Counted from the first letter of the stretch, positions 1 to 8,293 are shown. The stretch is DNA of 37,564 bases from JBICIG01 sp043101605 (GCA_043101605.1 JBICIG010000040.1:1-37564); one strand, 5' to 3'. Notes: generated by a model not told the origin, from the letters alone. A program made the numbers and translations.

Positions 1-804
1 CCCGGGCCGCGTGCGGTCGCGCTGCCGAACCGCCTCGGCGAGTTGGTCGGTCGACATGTTGTCGAGCAGCACGATGTCGATCGCTTCGATCGGCAGGAGG
101 GCTGTGAACTGATCGAGCGTGTCGACCTCGACCTCGACGAACGAGACCCTCTCGGGCGCCTGTTCGATCGCGCTCCGCACGAGTTCGGCGAGCGGCCGAC
201 CGGGGTCGCGACGGGCCATCGCGGCGAGGTGGTTGTCCTTGATGAGCATCGCGTCGTGGAGCCCGAGCCGATGACAATGCCCCCCGCCGCAGCGCACGGC
301 GTACTTCTCGAGCCCGCGCCAACCCGGGGTCATCTTGCGCGTGTCGAGCAACCGCGGGCGGCGACCGCTCTCTCCCACCGCGTCGACGAACGCCGCGGTC
401 CGCGTCGCGATCCCGGTGAGCCGCCCGAGCAGGTTCAGCAGTGTGCGCTCGGCTCCGAGCACTTCGATCGCGGGGCCCTCGAGGGTCGCGAGGGTGGTGC
501 CGGGGCGGGCCCGGTCGCCGTCGGCGGCGTGGAGTTCGAGGGTCGAGTCCGGCGCGAAGCGTTCGAGGACGCGTCCGGCGGCGGCGAGCCCCGCGACGAC
601 GCCCGGCTCGCGCAGCACGACGCTCGCCCGGGCCCGGTCGGGCTCGGCGAAGCAGGCGAGGCTCGTGACATCGCCGCCGTCGACATCCTCCTCGAACGCG
701 AGGTCGAGCAGGCGGTCGAGCCGATCGCCCGCTCCGCCCGTGACGCAGAGCCGATCGAAGAGCTTGGGCAGGGCCAGGGCGTTGAGGTCGTCGCGGATGG
801 GCAT
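1..804 (-). CDS. nadC: Nicotinate-nucleotide pyrophosphorylase (carboxylating), partial
   Basis: Quinolinate phosphoribosyltransferase of de novo NAD synthesis: quinolinate plus PRPP gives nicotinate mononucleotide, CO2 and PPi in the cytoplasm. The 268 residues in the window read on the minus strand, and the C-terminus lies beyond base 1. The family is about 280-290 aa, so roughly 20 residues are missing. Visible family signatures are an N-terminal EEDVDGGDVTS segment, LNLLGRLTGIAT, the substrate-binding DTRKMTPG at residues 154-161, then KYAVRCGGGHCHRLGLHDAM and IKDNH, and later a VEVEV strand and DIVLLDNMS. The ATG at 804 is the only good start; it has no Shine-Dalgarno site but a TAGGAT element 9 bases upstream. 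It is divergent from fabI. Very confident family call. Confidence 0.95.
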   Translation of the reverse strand, partial: MPIRDDLNALALPKLFDRLCVTGGAGDRLDRLLDLAFEEDVDGGDVTSLACFAEPDRARASVVLREPGVVAGLAAAGRVLERFAPDSTLELHAADGDRARPGTTLATLEGPAIEVLGAERTLLNLLGRLTGIATRTAAFVDAVGESGRRPRLLDTRKMTPGWRGLEKYAVRCGGGHCHRLGLHDAMLIKDNHLAAMARRDPGRPLAELVRSAIEQAPERVSFVEVEVDTLDQFTALLPIEAIDIVLLDNMSTDQLAEAVRQRDRTRPG

Positions 805-813
805 GGCGACGCG

Positions 814-819
814 ATCCTA
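814..819 (-). promoter_or_regulatory. -10-like element of nadC
   Basis: On the minus strand TAGGAT stands 9 bases before the nadC ATG. No Shine-Dalgarno site is present, so the transcript is predicted to start at or within a few bases of the start codon. No clear -35 hexamer is seen. Confidence 0.4.
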
Positions 820-830
820 TGCGCCGACGC

Positions 831-836
831 GTACAC
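831..836 (+). promoter_or_regulatory. Possible -10 element of fabI
   Basis: TACACT lies 62 bases upstream of the fabI ATG, inside the nadC-fabI divergent region. It matches the TANNNT elements seen before other genes of the window but has no recognisable -35 partner. Predicted from the motif alone. Confidence 0.3.
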
Positions 837-887
837 TGACCCTTCGCTCCGGGCCGACGGGGACCGGCCCCGGGGCCCGCAACGCTC

Positions 888-893
888 AGGAGG
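888..893 (+). promoter_or_regulatory. Shine-Dalgarno site of fabI
   Basis: A perfect AGGAGG stands 5 bases before the ATG at 899 and decides that start. The reading frame stays open much further upstream, but only opposite nadC. Confidence 0.85.
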
Positions 894-898
894 CTTCG

Positions 899-1684
899 AT
901 GGGTCTGCTCGATGGGAAGGTCGGTCTGGTCGTCGGCATCGCCAACGATCGCTCGTACGCCTACTACATCGCCGAGGCGATCACGCAGCACGGCGGGAAG
1001 TGCGCCTACACCCACCTGCCCGGGGAGAAGAACGAACGCCGCACGCGCAAGGCGGTCGAGAAGCTGGGGGATGCCGACCCGTGGCTCTTCCCCCTCGACG
1101 CCAGCGATGACGGGCAGCTCGACGCCGCGTTCGACGCGTACGCCAAGGCCCACGACCGGCTCGACTTCGTCGTCCACTCGATCGCGTTCGCCGATCGTGA
1201 ATGGCTCACGCCCGGGCGTTTCCACGAGACGCCGCGCCAGTCATACCTTTCGGCGATCGACATCTCGGCGTACACGCTCGTCGCGATGGCGCACCGCGCC
1301 CGACCGCTGATGACCGACTCCGGGGGCGGCTCGATCCTCGCGATGAGCTACTACGGGGCCGAGAAGGTCGTCCCGGGTTACAATGTCATGGGCATCGCCA
1401 AGTCGTGCCTGGAGTCGAGCGCACGCTACCTCGCGTGGGAGCTCGGCGAGCACAACATCCGCGTGAATACGATCTCGGGCGGGTACCTCCGCACGCTCGC
1501 TTCGAGCGCCGTCTCGGGGGCCGAGAAGATCGCAGAGCACAACCACATCCGTGCGCCGCTGCGGCGGAATGTCGAGGGGCACGAGGTCGGGGGGACGGCG
1601 GTGTATCTCGTCTCCGAACTCGCCTCGGGCGTCACGGGCGAGAACATCTATGTTGACTGCGGCGTGAACACCATGGGGCTCTGA
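899..1684 (+). CDS. fabI: Enoyl-[acyl-carrier-protein] reductase (NADH), FabI type
   Basis: Catalyses the last reduction step of type II fatty-acid elongation, trans-2-enoyl-ACP to acyl-ACP, as a cytoplasmic tetramer. The product is 261 aa, matching the usual 260 or so. It is an atypical short-chain dehydrogenase: the cofactor loop reads GIANDRSYAYYIA near residues 13-25, instead of the standard SDR TGxxxGxG, which is the FabI hallmark. The active-site Y-x6-K pair is Y161 and K168 in YNVMGIAK, with the FabI-specific upstream tyrosine at about Y151 in YYGAEK. The C-terminal NIYVDCGVNTMGL is also family-typical. The start is fixed by AGGAGG. It is divergent from nadC and is followed by a possible hairpin terminator. 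High confidence in function; as the only such gene in view it is the presumed target of FabI inhibitors, but that is inference. Confidence 0.95.
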   Translation: MGLLDGKVGLVVGIANDRSYAYYIAEAITQHGGKCAYTHLPGEKNERRTRKAVEKLGDADPWLFPLDASDDGQLDAAFDAYAKAHDRLDFVVHSIAFADREWLTPGRFHETPRQSYLSAIDISAYTLVAMAHRARPLMTDSGGGSILAMSYYGAEKVVPGYNVMGIAKSCLESSARYLAWELGEHNIRVNTISGGYLRTLASSAVSGAEKIAEHNHIRAPLRRNVEGHEVGGTAVYLVSELASGVTGENIYVDCGVNTMGL

Positions 1685-1737
1685 CGCGCCCCCGCTCGTT
1701 CCCGGACCGGGCCCGACCATCGACGCAACCCCTCCAG

Positions 1738-1755
1738 GCCCCCGCATGCGGGGGC
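1738..1755 (+). terminator. Possible terminator hairpin after fabI
   Basis: A perfect palindrome GCCCCCGCATGCGGGGGC (7-bp stem, CATG loop) lies 53 bases after the fabI stop and is followed by GTTTCGTTG, a weak T-rich tail. It fits a GC-rich intrinsic terminator but the T tract is poor. Confidence 0.45.
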
Positions 1756-1816
1756 GTTTCGTTGCATCCGGCTTCTCCGATCAAGCCGACGCGCAAGCCT
1801 TGCCGATGACCGGAGC

Positions 1817-2098
1817 ATGAGCTCGATCGGGACCTCCGTCGCCCAGTCGGTCGCCGGGTTGCATCAGTCCGAAAGGACGAGCGCCAAGGAAGCCAAGCGC
1901 GCCGAGAAGCCCCGCGACCCGAAGCGGACGCGGTCGGCAGAGGACCAGCTCGAGATCAGTCACGCCGAGTCGATCGAAGCGGTCCGCCACCTCGGGGACA
2001 ACACCGAGGAGGAGACGCGGGAGGACCGCCAGGAGCGGCCGCTCCCAGAGCACCCGCCCGGCGAGAAGCCCGGTCGGCGGATCGACCTCGAAGGCTGA
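1817..2098 (+). CDS. Small charged hypothetical protein (93 aa)
   Basis: I do not recognise a named family. The 93-residue product starts with a short uncharged segment (MSSIGTSVAQSVAG) followed by a highly hydrophilic chain rich in Glu, Arg and Lys, with no hydrophobic segment and no cysteine. Such composition points to a soluble, largely disordered or helical protein. It lies between the hairpin after fabI and the convergent end of the membrane-protein gene, only 15 bases away. A frame of 90 codons on the opposite strand is codon-wise poorer. No convincing Shine-Dalgarno site precedes the ATG. Short open frames are common by chance in such GC-rich DNA, so this call rests on the plausible protein composition and the otherwise empty 430-base gap. 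Confidence 0.55.
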   Translation: MSSIGTSVAQSVAGLHQSERTSAKEAKRAEKPRDPKRTRSAEDQLEISHAESIEAVRHLGDNTEEETREDRQERPLPEHPPGEKPGRRIDLEG

Positions 2099-2113
2099 TC
2101 GGCCCGGGCGGGC

Positions 2114-3625
2114 TCAGGCCGCCCACGCACCGCCGGCGGCGCTCGCCCCGCACCACGATTCCAGCTCCCGCAGCACGCGGAGCAGCAGCGCGCGGTCCTG
2201 GTCGCGCCCGAGCAGCCACGGCGCGTAGCGGAGGTCGTCGGCGAAGTCGTCGCCGAGGTACGCCACGCCCGACGCCGGGGTCAGGGCCGCGCACAGGCAC
2301 ATGCCCGCGGCGATCCGCCCCACCGCCATCGGATCGTTCGCCATCGCGTGCTCGAGCTCGCTGTGCACGAACGGAACCTGATCGATCGTCAGCGCCTCAT
2401 CGCCCTGCGAGCGGCGGCGCAGCTCAAGTTGCTCGAACGCCAGGCGCAGAGCAGACAGCGCCGCGTCGTCCTCGGCGGCACCGAAGCGGGCGGCGGCGAG
2501 GCGGAGTTGCACGCCCGACTCCTCGCCCAGCACGCGCCCGGCGGCTTCGATCGCGTCGAGCCGTGCGTGGATGTCGAGCGAGCCGGTCGTCGTCGCCGCC
2601 CACGCCGAGACCACGCGAGCCGCGGGGATCGCAGACGCGGGGAACTCGCTGCGGGCGGCCGAACGGACGAGCAGGTCGCTCAATCGCGTCATCGCAGACC
2701 ACGCCTGCGATGACATGCCCGTCGCGCCGGTGTCGAGCCCGGCCGAGCGGTGGAGCAGGACGGCCGACTCGATCAGGGCGCGGGTCAGTGTCGGGTCGAT
2801 CGGGATCGCGTCGCCGGGCGTTGCGAGGGTCACACGCTGCGGCTCGAGGCGAGCACGGAACACCGCGGGGTACGCCGCCCCGAGTTCATCGCGCCAATCG
2901 GGCCACGCGTCCTCGGCGGGGTCGCTCAGGGTGAGCCGCACCGAACCCTCGTGATCGGTGGAGAGCACCGCGTCGTAGCCGTGCTCGCGGGCGGCCCGCT
3001 CGGAGGCTTGATCGACCAGCGCGATCCACTCGACGCCGTGCGTCGCCGGGCCCCGAAGCAGTTCGCGGGCGGCGGGCAGAGACAGCGAGACGCCCACGCG
3101 GGCGGGTCCGCGGCGGCGGGGGGTCGCGTGAACGATGTGCCGGACGGGCTCGGAAGAGGCGCTCTCGTTGAAGTCCGCGTCGGTGTGCTCGTCGGCCCGC
3201 TCGACGCCGCCCATCCGCGCCCGGCCGGGGTGGTAGCTGGCGACTTCGAGCTCCTCGGGCGAAGGCCCGATCCAGAAGGCCTGATCGTTCCACGCCGCGG
3301 CGAACGCTCCGCCGGCCGCGGCGACGGCTCGCCAGAGGCGGCCCAGGAACCGGCTGCCCGGCGGATTGGCGAGCATCGCCCGCCAGAGACCGGCGATCCC
3401 CGAGCCCGCCCGCTCGACGCGAATCTGCCCGCCCCAGTGCGCGAGGGCGAACGCGATCGGGAGGAACCAGATGCCCAGCGGGACGCCCAGGACCGGGTCG
3501 GTCAGCCAGGTCGCGCCGAGCACATACGCGGTCACGACGACCGCGCAGGTGCCCAGGAGCACCGGGAACATCGGGACGGTTCGCAGGGGCTCGGCCCCGT
3601 GACGGCTCTGGGTGGTGTGATCCAT
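2114..3625 (-). CDS. Hypothetical membrane protein, two N-terminal helices
   Basis: Unrecognised protein of 503 aa when begun at the ATG at 3625; the frame can be extended 20 codons to a GTG at 3685, without a better ribosome site. Near residues 18-60 there are two close hydrophobic helices (PVLLGTCAVVVTAYVLGATW and a second ending near ALAHWGG), which form a membrane hairpin. The remaining 430 residues are soluble, rich in Ala, Arg and Glu, with no catalytic motif I can name. Several helical segments (for example around LTRALIESAVLLHRSAG) suggest an all-alpha domain. It is the last gene of the minus-strand run that starts with DUF1844 and sdhCAB, 118 bases after sdhB, so it may be co-transcribed, but nothing in the sequence links it to respiration. 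Confidence 0.7.
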   Translation of the reverse strand: MDHTTQSRHGAEPLRTVPMFPVLLGTCAVVVTAYVLGATWLTDPVLGVPLGIWFLPIAFALAHWGGQIRVERAGSGIAGLWRAMLANPPGSRFLGRLWRAVAAAGGAFAAAWNDQAFWIGPSPEELEVASYHPGRARMGGVERADEHTDADFNESASSEPVRHIVHATPRRRGPARVGVSLSLPAARELLRGPATHGVEWIALVDQASERAAREHGYDAVLSTDHEGSVRLTLSDPAEDAWPDWRDELGAAYPAVFRARLEPQRVTLATPGDAIPIDPTLTRALIESAVLLHRSAGLDTGATGMSSQAWSAMTRLSDLLVRSAARSEFPASAIPAARVVSAWAATTTGSLDIHARLDAIEAAGRVLGEESGVQLRLAAARFGAAEDDAALSALRLAFEQLELRRRSQGDEALTIDQVPFVHSELEHAMANDPMAVGRIAAGMCLCAALTPASGVAYLGDDFADDLRYAPWLLGRDQDRALLLRVLRELESWCGASAAGGAWAA

Positions 3626-3743
3626 GGCACCGGCAGCATCGGCCCGCCCGCACCGGGCCCTGAGCGGGCGACCCGGCTTGCCCACTCGGATCGGCCGGTT
3701 GTGCCGCCGGCGTGGACCAGCCCGGCGTTCTCGGACCGATGCG

Positions 3744-4643
3744 TTACTTGCCCATGAAGAAGCGGACGAAGCCGTGGATCGTCGTCGCCCGCCCGATCGC
3801 GGCGATGGACTCGGTCAGCGGGATGTGCTTGGGGCAGACCTTGACGCAGTTCTGGGCGTTGCCGCAGTCGTTGATCCCGCCCGGCCCGAACATGGCGTCC
3901 AGCCGCTCCTTCTTGAGCTGCTTGCCGGTTTCGTGCAGGTTGAACAGGCGGGCCTGGCTGATCGCCGCGGGCCCGATGAACGCGGCGTCCCACTTGCTCT
4001 CGTCGGGCTCGAGGTTGTACTGCGGGCACGCCTCGACGCAGCAGCCGCAGCTCATGCACTCGCTGAGCGAGTACCGGGTCGCCTGCGTCTCGGGCGACTC
4101 CTTGGGCCCGGCGCCCAGGGAGTAGGTCCCGTCGATCGGCACCCACGCCTTGACGCGCTTGAGACCCGCGAACATGCGCTCGCGATCGACCCAGAGGTCT
4201 CGGATGACCGGGAACTTGGTCATGGGCTCGAGGGTGATCTCGTCGCCCTCGTTGGGGGCGTACTCATCGACGAGGCACGAGCACGACTGGCGCACCGAGC
4301 CGTTGATCAGCATCGTGCACGCGCCGCAGACTTCCTCGAGACAGCCCGAATCCCACGCGACGGGCGTGGTCTGCCGACCGTCAACGGTCTTCGGCGTGCG
4401 GGCGATCTGCTGCAGGCAGCTGATGACATTCGCCCCCGGCTCGGGCTTGACGCTGAAGGTCTCCCAGCGGACGGGCTTGCCCGGACCCTCGCACCGCTTG
4501 ATGCGGAAGCGGATGGTCCGCCCGGGGACCGGCGCTCCGCGTCCGGAAGAAGAAGACGCGTTGATCGCGGCCTGCGAACCGGCGACTGCGGCGGCGGAGC
4601 TTCCCGCGGCGGCGGCGGCGATCGTTGCGGCGTTGCTGCTCAT
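3744..4643 (-). CDS. sdhB: Succinate dehydrogenase iron-sulfur subunit
   Basis: Electron-transfer subunit of complex II, passing electrons from the SdhA flavin to the membrane cytochrome b. Cluster ligands are all present in 299 aa: the [2Fe-2S] set C101, C106, C109 and C121; the ferredoxin-like set C196, C199, C202 with C206-P; and C260, C266, C270-P. By comparison with E. coli SdhB, C196/C199/C202/C270 should hold [4Fe-4S] and C206/C260/C266 [3Fe-4S]. The odd feature is an Ala/Ser-rich N-terminal extension of about 40 residues before the ferredoxin fold begins near RTIRFRIKR; no internal Met allows a shorter start. It lacks arginine pairs typical of Tat signals. A GAGGA sequence precedes the ATG. 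It follows sdhA by 40 bases in one operon. Confidence 0.96.
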   Translation of the reverse strand: MSSNAATIAAAAAGSSAAAVAGSQAAINASSSSGRGAPVPGRTIRFRIKRCEGPGKPVRWETFSVKPEPGANVISCLQQIARTPKTVDGRQTTPVAWDSGCLEEVCGACTMLINGSVRQSCSCLVDEYAPNEGDEITLEPMTKFPVIRDLWVDRERMFAGLKRVKAWVPIDGTYSLGAGPKESPETQATRYSLSECMSCGCCVEACPQYNLEPDESKWDAAFIGPAAISQARLFNLHETGKQLKKERLDAMFGPGGINDCGNAQNCVKVCPKHIPLTESIAAIGRATTIHGFVRFFMGK

Positions 4644-4683
4644 CCTGATCCTCGTCCTTCAGACAGTGCCTTCCAACACGAAC

Positions 4684-6684
4684 TCATGAACCGGCGGCGA
4701 CCGGCTGCTTGTCGTCGGCCTTGGCGTCGACGCGCCCATAGGTCCGCGGGCGCGGCTTGACCAGGCGCGTGTCGACCTCGCGGTAGAAGATGTGGTGCGG
4801 CTCGGACGCGCCGGGCTTGAACTCCGCCACGGTCGTCTTGAGGAACCGCTCGTCGTCGCGCTCGGGGAAGTCCAGGCGGTAGTGCGAGCCCCGGCTCTCC
4901 TCGCGGAGCAGGCTGCCCCGCGCGATCGCCTGCGCGAGCACGATCATGTCCCCCACCGAGCGCGTGTAGCTGAGGCTCTGGTTCGACCACGCCGCCGCAT
5001 CGGGCAGGCGGACGCGCTTGAACCGATCGGCCAGTTCGTCGAGCTTGGCCAGGCACTTCTCCAGCCGCTCGCCCGTCTTGACCACGGTGCACGCAGCGTT
5101 CATCTCCACGCCCAGCTCGCGCCCGATCGTGTACGGGTTGATCTCGTCGGCGATCTCGCTCCCGTTGTCGGGCACGGTCGCCAGCAGCTTCTCGGCCTTG
5201 CTCTGCTCGCTCCGGGCGGCTTCCTCGAAGAGCGAGGCGGGGAGCGACTCGGCCGGTGCCTCGCTCGCTTCCTGCTTGAGGAAGTTGACCACCGAGGGCC
5301 CGCAGAACAAGCCGTCGAAGATGCAGCTCAGGAGCGCGTTGGCGCCGAGACGCGTCGCACCGTGATACGCGAAGTTGACCTCGCCGAACGCGTACAGCCC
5401 GCGGATGTTGGTCATCATGTTGTCGATGGCGCCGGGCTGCATGCCCCGCCCGATCTGCGCATCGACCGGCGGGATCATGCCGGGCTTGTGCTCGCCCGCC
5501 CGCTGCTCGGGGTCGTAGCTGCCGTGCGTGTAGCGCGTCCACATCCCGCCCATGGAGTAGTGGACCGCCGGGAAGATCCGCATGGGGTTGAATCGCGGGT
5601 CCTCGCCCACGAACTTCTGGTAGATGTCCATGATCCCGCCGAGCTTGCGGGTCAGGTATTCGGGGTCCTTGTGCGTCAGGTCGAGGTAGACCTGGTTCTC
5701 GCCGCTGACGCCCATGCCCTGGTTGACGCAGACATCGAAGATCTCCCGCGTCGCGATGTCGCGCGGCACGAGGTTGCCGTAACCCGGGTACTTCTCCTCG
5801 AGGAAGTACCAGCGCTCGGCTTCGGGGATCTGCTTGGGCGGGCGGGTGTCGCCCTTCTTGCGGGGCACCCACACGCGCCCGCCCTCGCCACGCGCCGACT
5901 CGCTCATCAGGCGGCACTTGTCGGCCCCCGGGATCGCGGTCGGATGGACCTGGATCATCTCCGGGTTGCCGTACCACGCCCCCGCCTGATAGCAGCGGCT
6001 GGCGGCGCCGCCGGTGCAGATGATCGAGTTGGTGCTCTTGCCGAAGACCAGCCCGCACCCGCCGGTCGCCATCACGACGGCGTCGGCGCGGAAGCTGCGG
6101 ATCTGCATCGTCCGCATGTCCTGCGCAACGATGCCGACGCAGCGCTGACCGGTGTCCACCTCGCCTCCAACGCCCGGCGAATCGACCAGAATCGGCCACA
6201 GGAATTCCCAGAATTCATACTTCCGGACCGTGCCCTCGGCCTCCCACCGCCGCGTCTGCTCGTCGAGCGCGTAGAGCAGTTGCTGACCGGTCGTCGCGCC
6301 GGCAAAGTGCGTCCGCTTGAAGAGCGACCCGCCGAACAGCCGAAGGTCGCGGTTGCCCTCGCCGGTGCGGTTGAAGGGCACGCCCATGCGGTCGAGCAGG
6401 TCGATGACCTTGGGCGCGAAGTTCGCCATCTCGAGGACGGCACCCTGGTCGGCGAGGTAGTCCCCGCCGTAGATCGTCTCATCGAAGTGCTGATACTCCG
6501 AATAGCCCTGCTGCCGGGCGACCTCGTTGCAGGCGTTGATGCCGCCCTGGGCGCACACCGAGTGCGAGCGCTTCACCGGCACCATGCTGAAGAGGTCGAC
6601 GGGGACGCCCGCCTCGGCGATCCGAACCGCCGCCGCGAGCCCCGCGAGCCCGCCTCCGACCACGATCACGCGCTGATTGCTCAT
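4684..6684 (-). CDS. sdhA: Succinate dehydrogenase flavoprotein subunit
   Basis: Catalytic subunit of complex II: oxidises succinate to fumarate using covalently bound FAD, on the cytoplasmic face of the membrane. It is 666 aa, longer than E. coli SdhA (588) and in the range of Bacillus-type enzymes. The FAD-binding VVGGGLAGLAAA is at residues 8-19, and the histidyl-FAD attachment site is H41 in RSHSVCAQGG. Active-site segments visible are VHPTAIPG, LMSESARGEGG, VHYSMGG and GEVNFAYHGATRLGANALLS. The gene is followed 40 bases on by sdhB and preceded 24 bases by sdhC, giving the order sdhC-sdhA-sdhB usual for the single-cytochrome (type B/E) complexes. Fumarate reductase with the same architecture cannot be excluded from sequence; the diheme cytochrome beside it is typical of menaquinone-linked enzymes. 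Confidence 0.97.
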   Translation of the reverse strand: MSNQRVIVVGGGLAGLAAAVRIAEAGVPVDLFSMVPVKRSHSVCAQGGINACNEVARQQGYSEYQHFDETIYGGDYLADQGAVLEMANFAPKVIDLLDRMGVPFNRTGEGNRDLRLFGGSLFKRTHFAGATTGQQLLYALDEQTRRWEAEGTVRKYEFWEFLWPILVDSPGVGGEVDTGQRCVGIVAQDMRTMQIRSFRADAVVMATGGCGLVFGKSTNSIICTGGAASRCYQAGAWYGNPEMIQVHPTAIPGADKCRLMSESARGEGGRVWVPRKKGDTRPPKQIPEAERWYFLEEKYPGYGNLVPRDIATREIFDVCVNQGMGVSGENQVYLDLTHKDPEYLTRKLGGIMDIYQKFVGEDPRFNPMRIFPAVHYSMGGMWTRYTHGSYDPEQRAGEHKPGMIPPVDAQIGRGMQPGAIDNMMTNIRGLYAFGEVNFAYHGATRLGANALLSCIFDGLFCGPSVVNFLKQEASEAPAESLPASLFEEAARSEQSKAEKLLATVPDNGSEIADEINPYTIGRELGVEMNAACTVVKTGERLEKCLAKLDELADRFKRVRLPDAAAWSNQSLSYTRSVGDMIVLAQAIARGSLLREESRGSHYRLDFPERDDERFLKTTVAEFKPGASEPHHIFYREVDTRLVKPRPRTYGRVDAKADDKQPVAAGS

Positions 6685-6708
6685 GCGTTCCTCATCAAGT
6701 AATCGGCT

Positions 6709-7629
6709 TCAGCCGCCGTTCCCGCCGTCCGAGCCGCCGTTCGATTCATCACCATTCGATTCGTCGCCGCCCGCGTTGCGGATGTTCCCGCCGTCGTCGT
6801 TGCCGTTGAGTTCCCCCGCCGGATCGGGCTCGATCAGCGCCTCCTTGCCGAGCAGACGATCCTCGACCTTCCGAGCCTCGGCCGGATCGAGCAGCACGAA
6901 CCCGATGAGCGCTCCCCACGCCATCGCCATCATCCCCGCGCCGATCGCCGCGCACGCGTACCCCCACCGCCGCTGCGCCCCGGCCGAGATCGTCAGCCCC
7001 CAGGTGATCGCCGCGGTCCAGAGCCCGTTGGCAAAGTGGAAGACGCTGGAGGTGATGCCAACGAAGTAGAACAGGCTGACGACGAGCCCGCCGATCGTGA
7101 TGCCCTCAGCCCCGCCTCGCAGCGCCATCGCGAGCGTCGAAGCCGCGTAGTGGTGCGACCAGGTCGCCCCGCCCGGCACCAGGAACGACCACCCCCACCG
7201 CAGCGTCGCCAGGTGGTAGAAGATGAAGAAGATCGCGATGTACCCGGTGATCCGCTGGAGCGAGTAGCGCCAGTTGTCCTGATACGCGTACCGCTGGTTG
7301 TTGAACTTGCCCGTCCGCGCGTAATAGACGCCCAGGACCGCGTGGAACGCGATGGACACCCACAGCGTGATCTCGATGATCAGAAGCAGCGGCAGTTCGT
7401 TGAGCCAGGTGACCTCTTCCTGGAAGGTCGCCACGCCCGTGCCCAGCGGGCCCGCCCCTTCGCCGTACTCCCGGGCGCGCGTATTGAACACGCCCCACAG
7501 GATGGAGGAGTTCGTGAGCAGGTGGTTGATGAGGAAGACGCCGATCGGCACGATGCCGGTGAGCGAGTGCAGCCGGCGGAACAGGAAGTAGTGATCGTCG
7601 AGGAACTTCAATCGCGCTGCCACGGACAT
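6709..7629 (-). CDS. sdhC: Succinate dehydrogenase cytochrome b558 subunit
   Basis: Single diheme membrane anchor of a Bacillus-type complex II, reducing the quinone pool. With the start at 7629 it has 306 aa and five hydrophobic helices. Histidines at the positions of the four B. subtilis haem ligands are present: H36 (INHLL), H96 (FHAVLGVYY), H139 (FYHLATLR) and H198 (FHFANGLW), plus H21 in RRLHSLTG. The frame is open back to ATG 7668, but that codon lies inside a TATGAT -10-like element, which argues for the downstream ATG, even though a GGGAGG abuts it with no spacing. The last 35 residues form an odd low-complexity Gly/Asn/Asp/Ser tail, not needed for the family fold. First gene of sdhCAB, 84 bases after the DUF1844 gene. 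Confidence 0.92.
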   Translation of the reverse strand: MSVAARLKFLDDHYFLFRRLHSLTGIVPIGVFLINHLLTNSSILWGVFNTRAREYGEGAGPLGTGVATFQEEVTWLNELPLLLIIEITLWVSIAFHAVLGVYYARTGKFNNQRYAYQDNWRYSLQRITGYIAIFFIFYHLATLRWGWSFLVPGGATWSHHYAASTLAMALRGGAEGITIGGLVVSLFYFVGITSSVFHFANGLWTAAITWGLTISAGAQRRWGYACAAIGAGMMAMAWGALIGFVLLDPAEARKVEDRLLGKEALIEPDPAGELNGNDDGGNIRNAGGDESNGDESNGGSDGGNGG

Positions 7630-7663
7630 CCTCCCGTCAGGCCTCGGCGGGCCGAGTGGCCGC

Positions 7664-7669
7664 ATCATA
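7664..7669 (-). promoter_or_regulatory. -10-like element before sdhC
   Basis: TATGAT on the minus strand, one base off TATAAT, would place the transcription start about 28 bases before the ATG at 7629. It suggests sdhCAB can be transcribed from its own promoter. No good -35 hexamer is visible at the normal spacing. Confidence 0.4.
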
Positions 7670-7713
7670 CGGACCCGCCCGCCGCTCCGGGCCCGATCAG
7701 GAGCGCCGGCGTC

Positions 7714-8229
7714 TCAGCCCATCGGCCCGGGCATGCCCCCGCCGGGCATCCCCCCGCCCAGGCCGCCCCCGCCGAGCCCTCCACCGCCCATCTGCTGCGG
7801 CTTGATCTTGCCCTCGGCGATCGCCTGCTCAACCGCCTTGTTGATCTCGACATACTGAAGTCGCAGATCGTGCAGGATGCCCTTGAGCGCCTGCGATTCC
7901 TCATCGGTCAGATTGCCCTCGGTCTTCTCGTCGAGCACGCCGAGCATGTCGATCGAGATCCGGGCCATCTCCGGCGCCAGCACCGCCTTGCCCGTCTCCG
8001 GGTCGGGGAACGCGCCCAGGTACATCAGCGCCTGCGTCGCGAGCATCCGGATGATGTCGTCCATCCCGATCGGACGCTGGTCCTCGTCGCCGGGCTTGGC
8101 GGCCTGCTCGGCCTCGGCGAGCTTGGCCTTCTCCTTCTGGGCCTGCTGCTTCCAGTCCGAATCGATGATGATCTTGGGTTCGGGCTCGCTCCCGCCGTCC
8201 TGCTCGGGATGCCTGCGCGGCTCGTTCAT
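7714..8229 (-). CDS. DUF1844 domain protein
   Basis: Small protein of unknown function, 171 aa. Residues about 55-130 match the DUF1844 pattern: a helix MLATQALMYLGAF, then DPETGK, then ISIDMLGVLDEKTEGNLTDE followed by a helix ending LHDLRLQYVEI. The family is widespread in Planctomycetota, Acidobacteriota and Deltaproteobacteria, and its role is not known. The N-terminal 50 residues are charged, and the C-terminus is a Gly/Met/Pro low-complexity tail of about 25 residues. The ATG at 8229 has GGAG 8 bases upstream; an in-frame ATG at 8250 is less favoured. It is divergent from the lipoprotein gene and runs toward sdhC. Co-transcription with sdhCAB is possible but the TATGAT element before sdhC weakens that inference. 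Confidence 0.88.
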   Translation of the reverse strand: MNEPRRHPEQDGGSEPEPKIIIDSDWKQQAQKEKAKLAEAEQAAKPGDEDQRPIGMDDIIRMLATQALMYLGAFPDPETGKAVLAPEMARISIDMLGVLDEKTEGNLTDEESQALKGILHDLRLQYVEINKAVEQAIAEGKIKPQQMGGGGLGGGGLGGGMPGGGMPGPMG

Positions 8230-8293
8230 GACTCGCTCCAATCTGCTCATGCCTGCTCGAAGCCGCACCCGCTCGGGCCCGGAAAGACTCCGA

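Noticed and set aside
4792..6702. 636-codon plus-strand open frame.
   Set aside because: It lies opposite sdhA, whose product is full length with all motifs; the plus-strand product is Arg/Ala/Val low quality. A typical GC-rich shadow.
7668..7670. ATG at 7668 as the sdhC start.
   Set aside because: The codon is part of a TATGAT -10-like element and the extra residues do not resemble the family N-terminus.
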